Origin: Malus domestica
Lineage: Eukaryota > Streptophyta > Magnoliopsida > Rosales > Rosaceae
Length of the DNA stretch: 64,000 nucleotides
Assembly (NCBI RefSeq): GCF_042453785.1
Contig: NC_091672.1
Span: 811,001-875,000, forward strand
Direction of reading: 5' to 3'
The stretch's first letter is position 1. The number at the start of each line of letters is the position of its first letter. The notes below the pieces were generated by a model that worked only from the letters and a program-made list of their open reading frames with translations, was not told the origin of the DNA and did no database searches. Below are positions 36,107-48,215 of this stretch, in pieces. A program made the translations under genes and the position numbers.

Positions 36107-39100
36107 TTACGCAGCGATTGGATCCTGCATTTGAGGAGAGAGACGCGATTACAATTTACAAATTTACAACAGAACATTACCAAGCATAAATTTACTTCAT
36201 TTCTGGTTCGGATTATATACAGTTACCCTAAATAGTAGGAGATTTGGTTGGAGACACAATTATTCCTCTTGCATTGAATAATTAGTTGAAGATTTAATTG
36301 CTTAATCATTTATTTTTCAAAGGGGTAATGCCCTGGAGTTTCTAGCATATTTGAGCAAGGCATTACAACAGATACAGAGGGTAAGTCATTTCTTAAATTC
36401 AACCTAAAGAAAGATGGATACGGCTTTGTGGCCCTTTAAGGTTGGAAAAATTATGCGTATTATGTTTTAAATTAGAAAAAAACTGTGACTAAAGTACAAA
36501 ATTACAAGTTCTCAGAACTCAACGTAAAATTTTACCAAAACAGAAAAGCAATAATGTAAATAATAATGATAGATAAGTAAACATACCTTTGCCGTCAAGT
36601 TTGAGACAGCCATATGGAACTTTTCTCTGGTTTTTGTACCTGCAACCTGTCCCGCCTTTGCCACCTTACCAAAAGCACCATTTAGCCACGCTGCTCCAGC
36701 AGTCACATACCTGTCAGCACCACATAAGAGTTTGTCAACTAACATTCTCTTCTATTCTCATCTATCAATAGAGATGATTATGCTGTCATTTACACTATCA
36801 ATTCTTTATTTGAGCTGCTATTGGCACTCCAAAACAGTCTTCCCGCATTCCTTCCTAGTGAAATAATAATAAAAGAGGAGTGTAGGGTAACTTGTTTGGA
36901 GTGCTAATAACAATTCCCTTCTTTACTTTTATGTCACTTTTAAGGGGTGAGTCCACTATAGTCAAAACATGAACATAGAACCATCAAACAAACACTAACA
37001 TAGGAAAAACCAGTCCATGGAAAAAGGGTCAACAAAAAGTATTTTTTGGTACACACAGCGATGATGTTTCAGTCATCTATTAAAAGTAATTTGTGAAGAA
37101 CAAGAAAATCAGAACTTGAAACCACAAACTGACTCTAAACAATCCATAGAACTAAAGCGTTATGAGAATGAGTGCTACTTAAGTTAAAGATCCTGGTATA
37201 TGTCAACAAATATATACTACCAAAGTTGTGGAACCCAACCTAGAAAAATTGAAAACACGTGAAGAGCAACCGGGTTTTGTATACCCAATATCAGATTTTT
37301 ATTTGTAGCACATACTATAGAAGTGGCCTATATGAGTATTTTGGTGTTTGAAGAATGTGTACCAAGCAAAAAAGGCTTCAAGTTAAACAAATGAACAATG
37401 TATACCACTACCCTGGTTAATTTACAGACAATCCATTTTGCACTTTCACCATCATTCTTAAAGAAGGCATGCAACAATTTACAGCAGAAAACTGCTAACT
37501 AGATTGACTTTGGGCTCATATACCTGCTTGTTTTGACAGCTGACCCCGTATCATTCAATTTTCTCTCTGCTGCAAATATTGCTGCCATTGTTTTATCTGA
37601 GACATGAAGCCTCTGATCAACAGACTTCACTTTCTCATTAACCACGGAAATGCCTACTGTCAATTTCTCTGTAAGCCCCACTTTCCTGTCAAAGGAAATG
37701 ACCTTCTCTGATGCACTTGCTGTCAACCGATGCTTTTCATCAAATGCTTTAGCCTTGTTCACGGCATCTTGTCCAATAGCCGAACCCCTTGCAAACATAG
37801 TGGTCACCACATCTTGTGCTTTATTAACATACACCCTGGTAGGGGAGCCAGTTTTATCCTGCGAAGAGATAATAAAATACCTTGAGCCCATAAACTAGGA
37901 AATATTTAAAAATAAGTCAACTGCTGAAGATGTTAGGAAACAGAGGTTTCAGCATAGATCACTTGGGTATTTGCTCATCTCTAGCACATCATCAGTCATT
38001 ATCATAATATTGAAGATGGACCAACTAGATGTCGCAATCCAAAAAATGAATGTGCTAGTAGATATTTTATAAGGCAGAAGGCTATGAAATTGGAAAAACG
38101 TACTCCATGTCAAGTCATTAATCTTTGTTTTCTAGTCATGTATTTTTTCTCATTCATACACTACAATGCCCTAAAAGAACAGAGAAATGACATACATGAC
38201 GACCCATGTATATAAACATAAATTTTCATCCGTATTAAAGATCTTATTAGTGATGCAAGGTTTAAATCCCAATGTGGGATTTGACATTCTCAAGTTCTCA
38301 ACACACAATTTTTTCCATTTCCAGTATTTCTGATATCCATTGAAACTGCACTTAAATAACTATATATCTGAAGTTTTTAAACAGGTAAGATTCTTAATAT
38401 CATAAAATATGTGGTGGTGTCATTGGCTACCTCAGCATCTGGTGAAATATTTTCAGCAGGGGCAACAGAATCAGCACTTACAACCATCCTAACCTCCTGC
38501 ATGAATTGCACAAAATGAAATCCAAAGCTTTGGCTGTAGGAAAGAAACAAGATTGCAGACACTTTTAAATGAAGCTTACATGCATCTCAATTGGTACATA
38601 ATTTTGAACAGGAGAAATAGTCACGATCTGATCTACTATTGTTGCTCCCTGCAACCAAAACACAGTTTCCATTATATAGAGCCAAAGAGCAGAAGATTCG
38701 TATTCACTGAAAATGACTCCCAAAACAAGTTAAAACCGACAAAACATTTAATTGAAGAATCTGCTTCTTCAGATGATGTCAAGGAAAGTAGTAGATGTCA
38801 CACAAGTGAATTGAACATGCGACAGCCTTAGATCAAGCATATATAAAGAAATGGATTGTGTAAGTTACACTTCAAACAATTGAAATTTGTAAAATTTGAA
38901 CCAAAAACTAAGCATGCAATCAACAAGCAGCATGGAAAATCCCTTTCTCATAACTTTTTCCATTGACATATCACCATTTAAGATACCAGGGTTCTTTTAG
39001 TGCTTTTCAAAGCAACTCACATTGAGCATACAAATAAAAGCACAAAAAGCCTAGCTTGAAGCTAAAGAAAGTGTTCAATGCTCGCTTCCAAAAAACTGCA

Positions 39101-39949
39101 TATTAATCAACTCCACAGACAACCTCTAAGGAAAACAAAGAAACAAGCATTGATTATGAAGAAAATAATTATTACTTATTAGGCATTGACTTCAATTCCA
39201 AGAAATTGAAAAACAAATTTGAGAACAATACCGATAACAACAACGCGATTTCAAGAGCTTTGGGATCCTTGAAAGTAACAAATGCAGTCTTTGATTTCCC
39301 TGGCTCACTGCACACACAACCAATTCAGCAAACAAGATTAACAACTGCAACAAAAACTTACCACTGAGTTTTTTGCTCACTACATGCAAGAAAGACGATA
39401 AATTTCGAAACACAAATCTGGGTTACAACTTACAGGATATATCTGATTACAAGCTCAAATTTTCAATTTTTGGAAAATAAACTCAAGTCAAATACTTTTT
39501 TCTTCCATTTTCTCAATTGTTTAATGTAAGTATGCATGCATGTAAGTAAATACATATTTTCTTACTTAAGTTGACTCTACCCTTTTACTCTATTTACCTT
39601 TCTTTCCCTCTGAAAATTACCGGGAAAATTAAGAAAAAAATCTTCTCTTCTTACATTTTATTTTCTCGGGAACCAAACAGAATGAAAACCCCTAATGCAA
39701 GTATAAAAATAAAAATAAAAAAACGAAAAATCGTACCGTTGGATATGAATGCGTTCGATTTCCCCAGAGAAGGAGAAGAACTCGTGAATCTCTCTCTCGC
39801 TAGCTAGATCTGACAGTTGCTTTACTTGGACTGTCCTCGTCTGCCCAAAAATAAAATTCAAAATTAAATTTCTAAAATTCACAAAATCTAAGTACTTAAA
39901 AGTAAAATTGTATCTGTAAGTTGGTTTGCTGGAAGACCTGCTGCTGCAT
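36107..39949 (-). CDS. BPA1-like RRM protein (binding partner of ACD11 family)
   Basis: Eight exons (minus): 39949-39938, 39840-39737, 39307-39232, 38648-38580, 38496-38431, 37858-37524, 36710-36587 and 36124-36107. Phases agree and give 267 residues. The first exon encodes only MQQQ. Residues 5-75 form an RRM (RTVQVKQLSDLASEREIHEF, FSFSGEIERIHI, KSKTAFVTFKDPKALEIALL, LSGATIVDQIVTI). The C-terminal half is Lys/Ala-rich and helical (AFDEKHRLTASASEKVISFD, NEKVKSVDQRLHVSDKT, GAAWLNGAFGKVAKAGQVAG) and ends NLTAKDPIAA, as in plant BPA1-like proteins. Those proteins bind the sphingolipid-transfer protein ACD11 and restrain cell death, so a role in stress or lipid signalling is plausible by family only. 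The 4-residue first exon and 18-nt last exon are easily missed. Confidence 0.9.
36820..36908. mobile_element. Small MITE in a BPA1-like intron
   Basis: The terminal inverted pair ATTGGCACTCCAAA and TTTGGAGTGCTAAT has one mismatch. The ends are of the same type as those of the element at 20237-20350. It sits in the intron between 37524 and 36710. Confidence 0.6.
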
Positions 39950-40080
39950 TGTGAGTGTGAGCTCTGTGAAAGAAGGAAAGTCTTCTCCTTTCAGAAGGGT
40001 TGTTGGCGGCGGCGCCGGTGGTTGGTACAGCTATGACTTGGGGGAGAAAAATTGAAGTGCCAACCACCAGACCAAACCAG

Positions 40081-40104
40081 AGAGAGAGAGAGAGAGAGAG
40101 AGAG
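40081..40104. repeat. GA microsatellite upstream of the BPA1-like gene
   Basis: About 12 GA units, read as CT in the leader or promoter of the minus-strand gene, about 130 nt before its ATG. Confidence 0.9.
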
Positions 40105-42333
40105 AAGGAATGTATTTTTGTGGAGATGGGTAGCTTCACAATCATTTTCCTTAAATAACCCTGCTATCTTCTCAAATTTCTCTTTTATTGAACTTCCTAT
40201 TTTGCCCTTTCGGCTTCATTATACGACACCACTTTATGTGCTTTTTAGTTTTTTATTCTACTAATTTCTGTGATTTATTCTTTTTGCTCTTCACAGTTGA
40301 TGCAAAGGGAAGAAATAACAAAGCAAAGTCCCTGACAAGACTTTTCTTTTGGCCCAAGTCATTTTTATGCGAAGCAATTGTAGTAATGATATTTCAATTT
40401 TAACTTAATTGGAGTAATGATTCTTGAACTAAAAATTTATGATTATTGATCTCTTAACACATTAAAACATAGACTATGGTCTTTTTCGTCAATTCCGTCA
40501 TAATTTCTGTCAAATGGCAGATATGGAAAACCAAATGAGAAAATTCTAACAATTATCCCTCAACTTTAATCTAATTAGAGCAATGGTCTCTCAATTTATT
40601 CAGTTGTACCATGATCCCTACACCATAACTCATTTTAAGGGATGTTCTGACATAATTAAGGAAAAATATCGTACCTGCACGTTTTAAGGAATTAAGGAAC
40701 CAATTATCATAATTTTTTTATTGAAAGATCCAGTTAAGTTAAGTTAACTTACCATTGCTACAATTTCTCCTTTTTATGTCACAAAGTTAAATGATCTTAA
40801 ACTTTGAACTACAAGCTTCTTCTTTGTAAGTAAAAAAACATCTAATTAATTAGCTAACTAATTAAATTAGTTTATTTAAAAACTAAAAGAGGCATTTTTC
40901 AAAAAAAAAAACTAAAAGAGGCATAATTGTACATTTAAAATCACCTTTCACATCAAATTCGTTGATATTTCTTTTGATTAATCCTAGAAATGACAAGGGA
41001 ATGGAGTAATATTGTGTTTTCGTTCTTCGTGGTCTCTAAATTGAGATCTCATTGCATAGATGAATGGAAAAATGTTTACCAGTATCGCATAAAGTTCACA
41101 TCGATTATAATCAGAAATTTGTAATTTAAATGTTTACGAGCATTTATCCTTTCATTTTATGTCGGACGATTAATTCCTCCTTTCTCCAATAACGTTTGAG
41201 AAAGGGTTGTTGATGTGTCTATTGAGACATCCTACTTGGAGGGAGTTAGCAACACATTTGGAGCTAGTTGAGTTCTTATTGTTTTGCTTCTCGACAATGT
41301 AAAACAGCGTACTCAGTAATTTCTTTTATAAATAAGAATGGAGAAATTCATACATGAGAACATGTTATTTTTTGAATGGTTGTTTAACATTCTTGCTTTT
41401 AATACAAACATTTATATTTGAATTTAACAAATAACAAAAACAAATTAACGTTTGACAAGAAAATGATTTGAGTAAAAAAATTCAAACTTTTTATTTAGAA
41501 TAAGTGTAAGGGAAGATACAATTCTCTTTGTCATACTATTTTATGAAGAAAAAGAAGGCTAAAAAGATGGGTAGTACAGTAAAAGGACAAAAGCATGTTA
41601 TGACTCCTTTCTTGGTCAATGTGTGGTGCGTTCCAATTGGCCAAAACTGAAATTAGAGTCCGCGCGCCAAACGGGACGGGATGAGTTGGATGGACTTACC
41701 CTTTTTTATTCTTAACTATTCTGTTATTTGTCTTAATCTTGTGTTGGTTTGACCAACCTCTACTCTAACACACAGATCGGATGCTAGTTTTCTACTCTTC
41801 GTATGAAAAAAGTTTTTCAGTTAAAACTAGCCTCTGAAAGTGACATAATTTTTTACTTTAGTCTCTTGTAATGAAAATCGACAGAAGTAGTATTTGAGTT
41901 TTTTATTATAAATTATTCTAGTTAAAAATCTATCAATATTATTGTTAAGTAGAGAGATGGGTTTGACAAAAATATAAAATAAAAAAAAAGGTGGTCACGT
42001 AGTCGTTCTTGCGACAAGTTAACGAGTATATTGATAGATTATTCACGGAAATACCAAAAGTATTTACAGTGAGCAAACGCATGGATCATTTCTATTGATT
42101 TTCATTGTAGGGACTATAGAAAACATTATGTCAATCTCATTGACCATTTTAAATAAAAAAATTGAAAATAACTAGGTTAGATATTTATAAAAAATAATAC
42201 GGCCAAGTAGTATTTTTATTATTTGAAAATGAGAAGTTTCATGTTCGACATAAGTGACAAATATTTATGTTATGTTCAAATATAATCATAACTAATTCAG
42301 TGTGTAGTTTAACTCATTTCACTCCGAGTATAA
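40105..42333. other. Long AT-rich intergenic region
   Basis: No protein family is recognised over about 2.2 kb. At 40430-40740 there are loosely repeated phrases on the pattern of CTCAACTTTAATC / ATTAGAGCAATG / CTCAATTTATTCAG, a kind of degenerate repeat found in plant intergenic DNA. Confidence 0.5.
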
Positions 42334-42734
42334 TTTATTGGGAACTTTAATGAAAATGACTTTGACTAAGTTTATTTTAATAAAAAACATGCTATAACTT
42401 TATTTAATTAAAAACACTTAAATTTTAATGAAAAACACTTAAATTTTAATGAAAATGACAAAATAACTTAAATTTTAATGAAAAACACTTAAATTTTAAT
42501 AAAAAGGACAAAAGAATTTAAATTTTAATGAAAAAGACATAATTTTAATATTAAAAAAAATCTGACGCGCAGATCCACGCGTCCTGACACTGTTATGAAA
42601 CTTACAATACTATTTATGAAACTTACTGCACTGTTTATGAAAACTTGCGACACTTTTTATGAAACATACTACACTGTTTATAAAACTTAACTGTACTACA
42701 TTCTTTTTTCCTCTTCTTGAAAGTTCCCAATAAA
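42334..42734. mobile_element. MITE with perfect 15-bp ends and internal short repeats
   Basis: TTTATTGGGAACTTT (42334-42348) and AAAGTTCCCAATAAA (42720-42734) are a perfect inverted pair. The left interior is made of about five copies of (T/A)AAATTTTAATGAAAA(A/T). The right interior has four copies of a CACT(G/T)TTTATGAAACTTA-like unit. Its right edge lies about 10 bp from the stop of the F-box stump. Confidence 0.8.
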
Positions 42735-42743
42735 CTTTCGTCA

Positions 42744-43043
42744 TCAGAAACTTTCCTCTATTGGATCGGAACGATCAAAAGAAGTCATCATCCTCCCTAG
42801 ATCCACTTTTTTTATGCTTGTCCACTCATCTGTACCAAAATTCACTGTCGGAACTGAGAGACTAAATTGTCTGCATCTTTTGGATACAACACCCACTCGA
42901 GTGAGGTCTTTGAAATTGAGGAAGGAAAGAATACGATGAACAACTTCCTCTGGAAGATCACTAAATTTGTTCATTCCACTTTCAGAGCAAGTTCCTTCAG
43001 ATTCACAACTTATAAATGCCCGAAGCTTACGCTTGCACGCCAT
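42744..43043 (-). pseudogene. F-box protein stump
   Basis: The minus frame starting MACKRKLRAF gives 99 residues. Residues 24-65 are an F-box (FSDLPEEVVHRILSFLNFKD, then LTRVGVVSKRCRQF). F-box proteins recruit targets to SCF ubiquitin ligases through SKP1. Plant members of this FBD/LRR type have 350-450 residues. The leucine-rich and FBD parts are missing here, and the frame stops next to a MITE, so this is probably a truncated copy. Upstream in-frame ATGs exist (43166) but lack similarity. Confidence 0.65.
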
Positions 43044-44499
43044 CGTAGTGACTCTCAAGGCGGTGGTCCGATCCAATAGAGAAAAATAGGATGCCCTTCC
43101 CAAATACCTAATTAAATTCTCACAGAGGCATATCATCAAACACTTTCCAGCCACTACAACAATCAACTAATTTCGGAAAATCCCGAACTAAATCAACATG
43201 CTTTTGGCAACGGAAAGTGTAGAATTAGATAGAAATTCGAAGTTGAAATCCAAGTTTTCAAAAAATCGGATGTTCTGCAAACAGATCGCTTATAGGTGTG
43301 TTTTTTTTTTCTTCTCTTTTTTGTTTCTTTTTGTCTTTTGTCCTTATTATTAAATAATATTAGAAGGTGGTTTTTTATTAAAATGTAAAAATTTAAGGTA
43401 CTTTTCATTAGTTTTCTTTATAATCAATGTATATAAAAAAGTGGGATGCTAGTTTCTTGTCACTGCCTGCTTATGCATTGAGGATAACACCAACACCAAT
43501 ATTTTTTAAAGAGAATATGCTGCATGACATTCTTTATGTGCAAGCACTGTCTCAAAGACAGTAATAACATGCTTTCCATGTTACAAAAATATGTTTCTGG
43601 TCAAAGGTAATTTCATTACCAACAAACAGAAAACATAATTACATAAAAATGCCCAAATACAAAAAATAAGCACACAACAAAAAGAGACCCCAAAAGTAAC
43701 CACAAAGAGCCCAAAACAGAAAAAACCAGCATCCAACGCCGCAAACCAACACCCAACAACTGCCTGAAATCAAGCCAAGCAGTATCCAAAAAGTGGAAGA
43801 GCAAAAGATCGATCGTCCTCCAAAGAGCACACTAGAAGTTGCTGCCACCAATTGAAGGACCAAATTAAGGAAGCTCGCGGGAAGAAGCAACCCACAAGCA
43901 ACAGTGTCAACAATGGCGCACAGATGGAAGGAGGTGGTGTGTATTACCAGCGGAGCCGGAACTAAACGCACCTTCCGAAAGAATTGCGAGGAAGATTAGT
44001 GGTTGCAATTTAAAGGTGGGATCGAGGAGAAACGGGAAGGAGGATGGACGACGGAGAGGAAAAAGAAAGGAAAAACAGAAAGGAGATGCAAAATCATAAC
44101 TAATCACAAAACAAGCCAAATCTTGTGCTACATCGTATCAGCTAACTTCAGTGACTCCATTGGCACGAAGCATGTCAAAACAAGCTGATTACGATACAAA
44201 AGGCCTTGATGCAGTTAGCACGCAACAGTAATCAATATTGATATTGTCCGCGACTCAACCATACATTCAGTTTAATAGGTGTGAGATTTTACACATAATG
44301 TCTCGATACAATAGAATTAGTAGTAGAATTGTTCAATATAATTTGTTAACGATAGATTTGTCAGATTAGATGTTAGATTAAAAAGTTGATAGAGTTCAAA
44401 CCCACACCGTGGTTTAAGGGCAACATTTCTCTCCACCACTATATTAGAGGGCCACTTGCAATATAAGAGCAAATTAACTTCATTAGATTTAAGGAATTT
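43044..44499. other. Intergenic with unclassified repeat-like tract
   Basis: No gene is recognised. The 43616-43970 tract is unusually C/A-rich on the plus strand and open for 110 codons on the minus strand, with Trp/Leu/Phe-rich sequence. It may be a remnant of a LINE or other transposon. Confidence 0.35.
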
Positions 44500-44645
44500 T
44501 AACGAAAAGCACCAAGTACTGTTCACTTTAATGAAAAACCACATTTTTACACTAAAAAGTCAATCCTGATACTATTCACTTTACCTTTTATTTTGTCCTT
44601 ATCATTAAAACTCAAAGTTTTCAAACCTTTTTCATTAATTTTCCT
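44500..44645. repeat. Dispersed MITE family, copy 2
   Basis: Contains GTACTGTTCACTTTAATGAA, CCACATTTTTACACTAAAAA and AAACTCAAAGTTTTCAAACC, matching 29860-29962. A partial relative (AACTCAAAATTTTCAAAC) occurs near 13797. Confidence 0.65.
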
Positions 44646-45541
44646 TTAGATTTATGATATGAGACATACTTCAACGGTTTCAAAACCGTCCACATTAATC
44701 TTGAACGTGTTGGAAAATTTAGTATTATTCTAATATTAAATTTATTAATAGAATGTAAATTTTAAGTGATGTTTTGGTGAAAAAAATGTGTCTATCTTAA
44801 TATGAAATTCAAATAAACAGTTGTAACTTTTAACTCTTCATGAATGGTCACATAATTTCCAAAGTAGCATCTCAACTTTTATAAATAGACAAGTCCCAAT
44901 GTAGTCATGTATCTTTTTTTTTTTTGGTAAAGGTAGTCATGTATCGTTGAGTCCATATGAAAGGGTATTCAACAATTGTGTGATTTATTGGAACCTCGTG
45001 ATTTGAAATGCTATTATTATAAAGACGTGGTTGTTGTATTTTGAGAAACAAGCGCCAATCAACCACTGATAAATAGTGGGGCGTAAAATTGTCTTAAGAT
45101 GAAATCTCTAACATTTGCCTTCACCGCCGATTTTTCAATATTTTCTATTTCACTTCCATGTGCATTTAGTATTATTTATTATTGTTCTTATGCATTAAGG
45201 TTATGTTTAATTACACGATGATTTATTCATTTCCTATATGATTAAAATATAGCAACACTTTAATCTTGAACACACCGAATGGAAAATTATCCAAGATCGT
45301 GGGATGGTTGCTCCGGTTGATAGATTGAGGGCGTGATGTTTCCTCTTTGTACTCCAAAGTGAGAACACGCATGTTATTTTACTTTATATGCATGTGATGA
45401 CCTTTGTCTTAATTTCCTTCAGACACCAGTATGCATGTTTCGACCATTCCATGGAGTTGGTCCCCAACAAAAAAATATGCCAAAAGTCCGCAAGGGAGCC
45501 ATCCAAAACACCACGAGTTTCGATACCACTTTGTATGTTAA

Positions 45542-46295
45542 ATCACGATTTTGATATTCATGCATGCTCCATGCTAAGGCTCGTGGCCTCGTTCTAGCAA
45601 ACGAAACTAGGTACGAATAATCATAAAATAAAATATTATTAAAAACATGAATAGAAAGCACCTTGAAAATAAACTTGAATCCAAAAGCTCTCTAAAGTGT
45701 GCGTGTGTTTTCTCCCATCTTTTTACCCTAATGGCTAAATATCTTATTTATACTAATACAAAATAAAACCCTAAAAGGTCTTAGAATAAAACTAGGAAAC
45801 ATATTAAAATAATAAAACAGAAAATAAAAAGTTTCCTATTTGAACTAGAATTCGGAGTTCTCAGAAAATCAGACTTTTGACCAACCAAATCAACTCTTAT
45901 TTGGTCCCAAAATGTCTATTTTGAAAGCTGGAGACGTTCCCTACAAATATTTAGAATGAATCTTCCTTAAAATATGCCATCTTGACCTTCAAAATACCCA
46001 AAACGTCCAGAAACGTCAATCTGGAAAAGCTGCACGCTGGGCCTTTATTTCTTCACCATGGTCAAACGGTTTGGTAGAAAAATCTAGAATTTTGATACAG
46101 CATCTTGAAAAACTCACGAACATCCTCCAATTGGAATCACTCCAAAATTCATCCGTTTTGTTACTTTTTACTCCAAAGAAAGTCGAATGTCTTACATTGA
46201 AAATACATAACAAAAGTATCAAAAATTCTACAAAAATAACCAATAAATAAATACTAAGAATATGGTAAAATATATAGTATAATATCGACTTATCA
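45542..46295 (-). mobile_element. LTR of a gypsy-type retrotransposon, with a trace of internal sequence
   Basis: On the minus strand the repeat begins TGATAAGTCGATATTATACT at 46295 and ends with CA near 45542. It is followed by AAGTGGTATCGAAACTCGTG, which resembles a primer site, and about 100 bp that may be internal. The TGATAAG start is common to several large plant gypsy lineages. It includes a TATA-like TATAAATAAG near 45750. No coding domain remains beside it. It is a fossil, a solo or truncated LTR. Confidence 0.6.
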
Positions 46296-46308
46296 TTCCA
46301 CTTGGCTC

Positions 46309-46440
46309 GGAGGATATAGCTCAGTTGGTAGAGCTTCGCTGTTGCAATTGCATCGTTAATATTACTGGTTGGTTGTCTAATTGTTTAGGCAATAATGATA
46401 GTATGTTGTACCTGAACCGGTGACTTATTTTTTTCTAAGG
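46309..46440 (+). pseudogene. trnA-UGC: Nuclear plastid DNA fragment: trnA-UGC 5' exon plus start of its intron
   Basis: GGATATAGCTCAGTTGGTAG followed by AGCTTCGCTGTTGCAATT is the 5' exon of plastid tRNA-Ala(UGC). The following GGTTGTCTAATTGTTTAGGC, AATAATGATAGTATGTTGTA and CCTGAACCGGTGACTTA track the start of its group II intron. Most differences from the plastid sequence as I remember it are C-to-T or G-to-A, as expected from methylated-cytosine decay after transfer to the nucleus. It is not a working tRNA gene. Confidence 0.85.
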
Positions 46441-46444
46441 GTAT

Positions 46445-46590
46445 TCATTCATCTTGTAAGTGAAAGATTTTATATTTTACTAGTATAAACGGCAAAGTTA
46501 ATACTTAACTATAACTAGTTAATTGTGTGATTTAGACCAAAAACTTACCTTACCACCCAATATCGTTGTATTAAAAAAGTGGAATTCTAA
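46445..46590. repeat. SINE-like dispersed repeat fragment
   Basis: CTTGTAAGTGAAAGATTT at the left and CCCAATATCGTTGTATTAAA at the right match 29695-29830. The right part also matches about 19795. It looks like one dispersed short repeat family. Confidence 0.4.
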
Positions 46591-46780
46591 AGTGATCACC
46601 AATGAAATTTCACTCATATATATGAAAACAAATAATTTTAGTAACAAGAACACTCTGTCTGACCCCTTTAGCACTTTTCCTAAACCCCAAATTTATGATC
46701 TCTCTCACCCTTGGCTGCTCTCTTGGTAATTATATATTTTCCCTCTTTACACGTAAAGTCAAGGTTAGTTTAATTTTATT

Positions 46781-46972
46781 GAGTACATTTTTTCTCACCA
46801 CCATTTAGTGTGGTGTATGCTCACGCCACCTTATTTATTACCATTAAATGAGTTTGAATTTTGAAATTTGTGTTTATCTACTACACGAATCTTGAAATTC
46901 AAACTCATATAATGATGATAAATAGGGTGGTGAGATACACCACACTAAATGATGGTGAGCAAAAATACTCTC
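46781..46972. mobile_element. MULE-like foldback MITE with 9-bp target duplication
   Basis: The 9-bp AATTTTATT stands on both sides (46772-46780 and 46973-46981). The two halves are almost complete inverted repeats of about 90 bp, beginning GAGTACATTTTTTCTCACCA and, from the right end, GAGAGTATTTTTGCTCACCA. Long inverted ends and a 9-bp duplication fit the Mutator superfamily. Confidence 0.87.
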
Positions 46973-47116
46973 AATTTTATTGGGTAATGTGGAATTTGAT
47001 CTCTCTATTACTTAACACGATTCGATATCAAATTTTTAGAACAACGGTATTGCATCGAATTCAATTGGCTCATCCTCCAAAATAAAATAAATAAATGCCT
47101 AATTGTACTTCTCATG

Positions 47117-47900
47117 TTTTTTTTTTTTTTTTTGAAGAATTGAGTTTAAAAAGAAACCCAAGGCTAAGAAGCCAAACAGAAGCAAGAGAGCCTACGACGA
47201 GGCAAACACAACGAAACTAAGCACCAAGCAAAGCAGTGAGCAGGGATACAACAACCGACACAATCCCTAAGAGAAAGTGTCACCCCAAACCCACCACAAC
47301 TTACTAATGAGGACAAGAAAGACCATCATTACATAATACATGAACTAACGAAGATGGGGGTCTGTCAACCCACACAAAATCACACATCTCCGTAAAACCA
47401 GCTGACGCAAGAACATCCGCTGCCATATTGGCTGATCTTGGAACCCAAGACCAATGACAGTTCTGGAAAGCCGATCCCACCCTTTGAGCTCTAGCCAAAA
47501 TGGGGAAAGCCTCCCAACTGCCATTTTCAAGAGAACCATTTAAACAGGAAATAGCCTGAAGAGAGTCAGATTCAATGATAACAGAGCTGAAACCCAATGA
47601 GGCACCCAATTCACAGCCACGCAGAATCGCAAAAGACTCCGCCACAACAGAAGAAGGAGCCAAAATAGAAGACCTTACCGCTGCCATAAACCGCCCACCA
47701 TCCTGCCTAGCAACCACCCCCGCAAAACCCATCCGAGAAGAATTAGACCAACTAGCATCCACATTAATCTTAACAAAAGGAGAAGAAAGAGGACACCACC
47801 TGACTGCAACAGCCTCCCGAGAAACCAAGACAGGCCGAGCAATACCCGAAGAAGACACAGCAAGCAAAAAATTCCCGATGCATTATGAGACCAAAAAGCT
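47117..47900 (-). mobile_element. 5'-truncated LINE with RNase H domain and poly(A) tail
   Basis: The minus frame at 47867-47304 encodes an RNase H-like (RVT_3) domain: INVDASW with the first acidic residue, GFAGVVARQDGG, AESFAILRGCELG, SVIIESDSLQAISCL, then WSWVPRSANMAADVLA with the final acidic residue. Such domains close the ORF2 of plant L1-like LINEs. An A tract of about 18 on the minus strand (47118-47135) ends the element, as expected for target-primed insertion. The 5' part with endonuclease and reverse transcriptase is missing. The domain frame itself is open. Confidence 0.8.
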
Positions 47901-48215
47901 TCTTGTTTAACTTTTTTAAAAGACGATAATCTACTCTAATTCATTTTCAATTATGGAAAAGTGGATTCAAATTCGTTGCATAAGGAGGAAACACATTAAT
48001 ACCTCACGATAGTGCTTGTTGTATGTATACTTGTTTGTACCCGTTTTAGCATCATTAACTTATGTATTCTAGACCGTTGGATGGAGAAACTATTAAGATA
48101 ACTTTTTATTGTTGTTGACAGATAATATTATGATTTTTAATCTTGAAAAATATCTATTAACAGTTTAGTGGAATTATCTTGACGTTTTTCTATGCAAGAT
48201 ATAAGGATAAAAGAG

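Noticed and set aside
43639-43971. 110-codon hydrophobic minus-strand frame
   Set aside because: The Trp/Leu-rich sequence comes from a C/A-rich plus strand and looks like transposon debris, not a membrane protein.
46309-46346. Functional tRNA gene
   Set aside because: Only the 5' half of plastid trnA-UGC is present, with changes in the stem, and it runs into plastid intron sequence.
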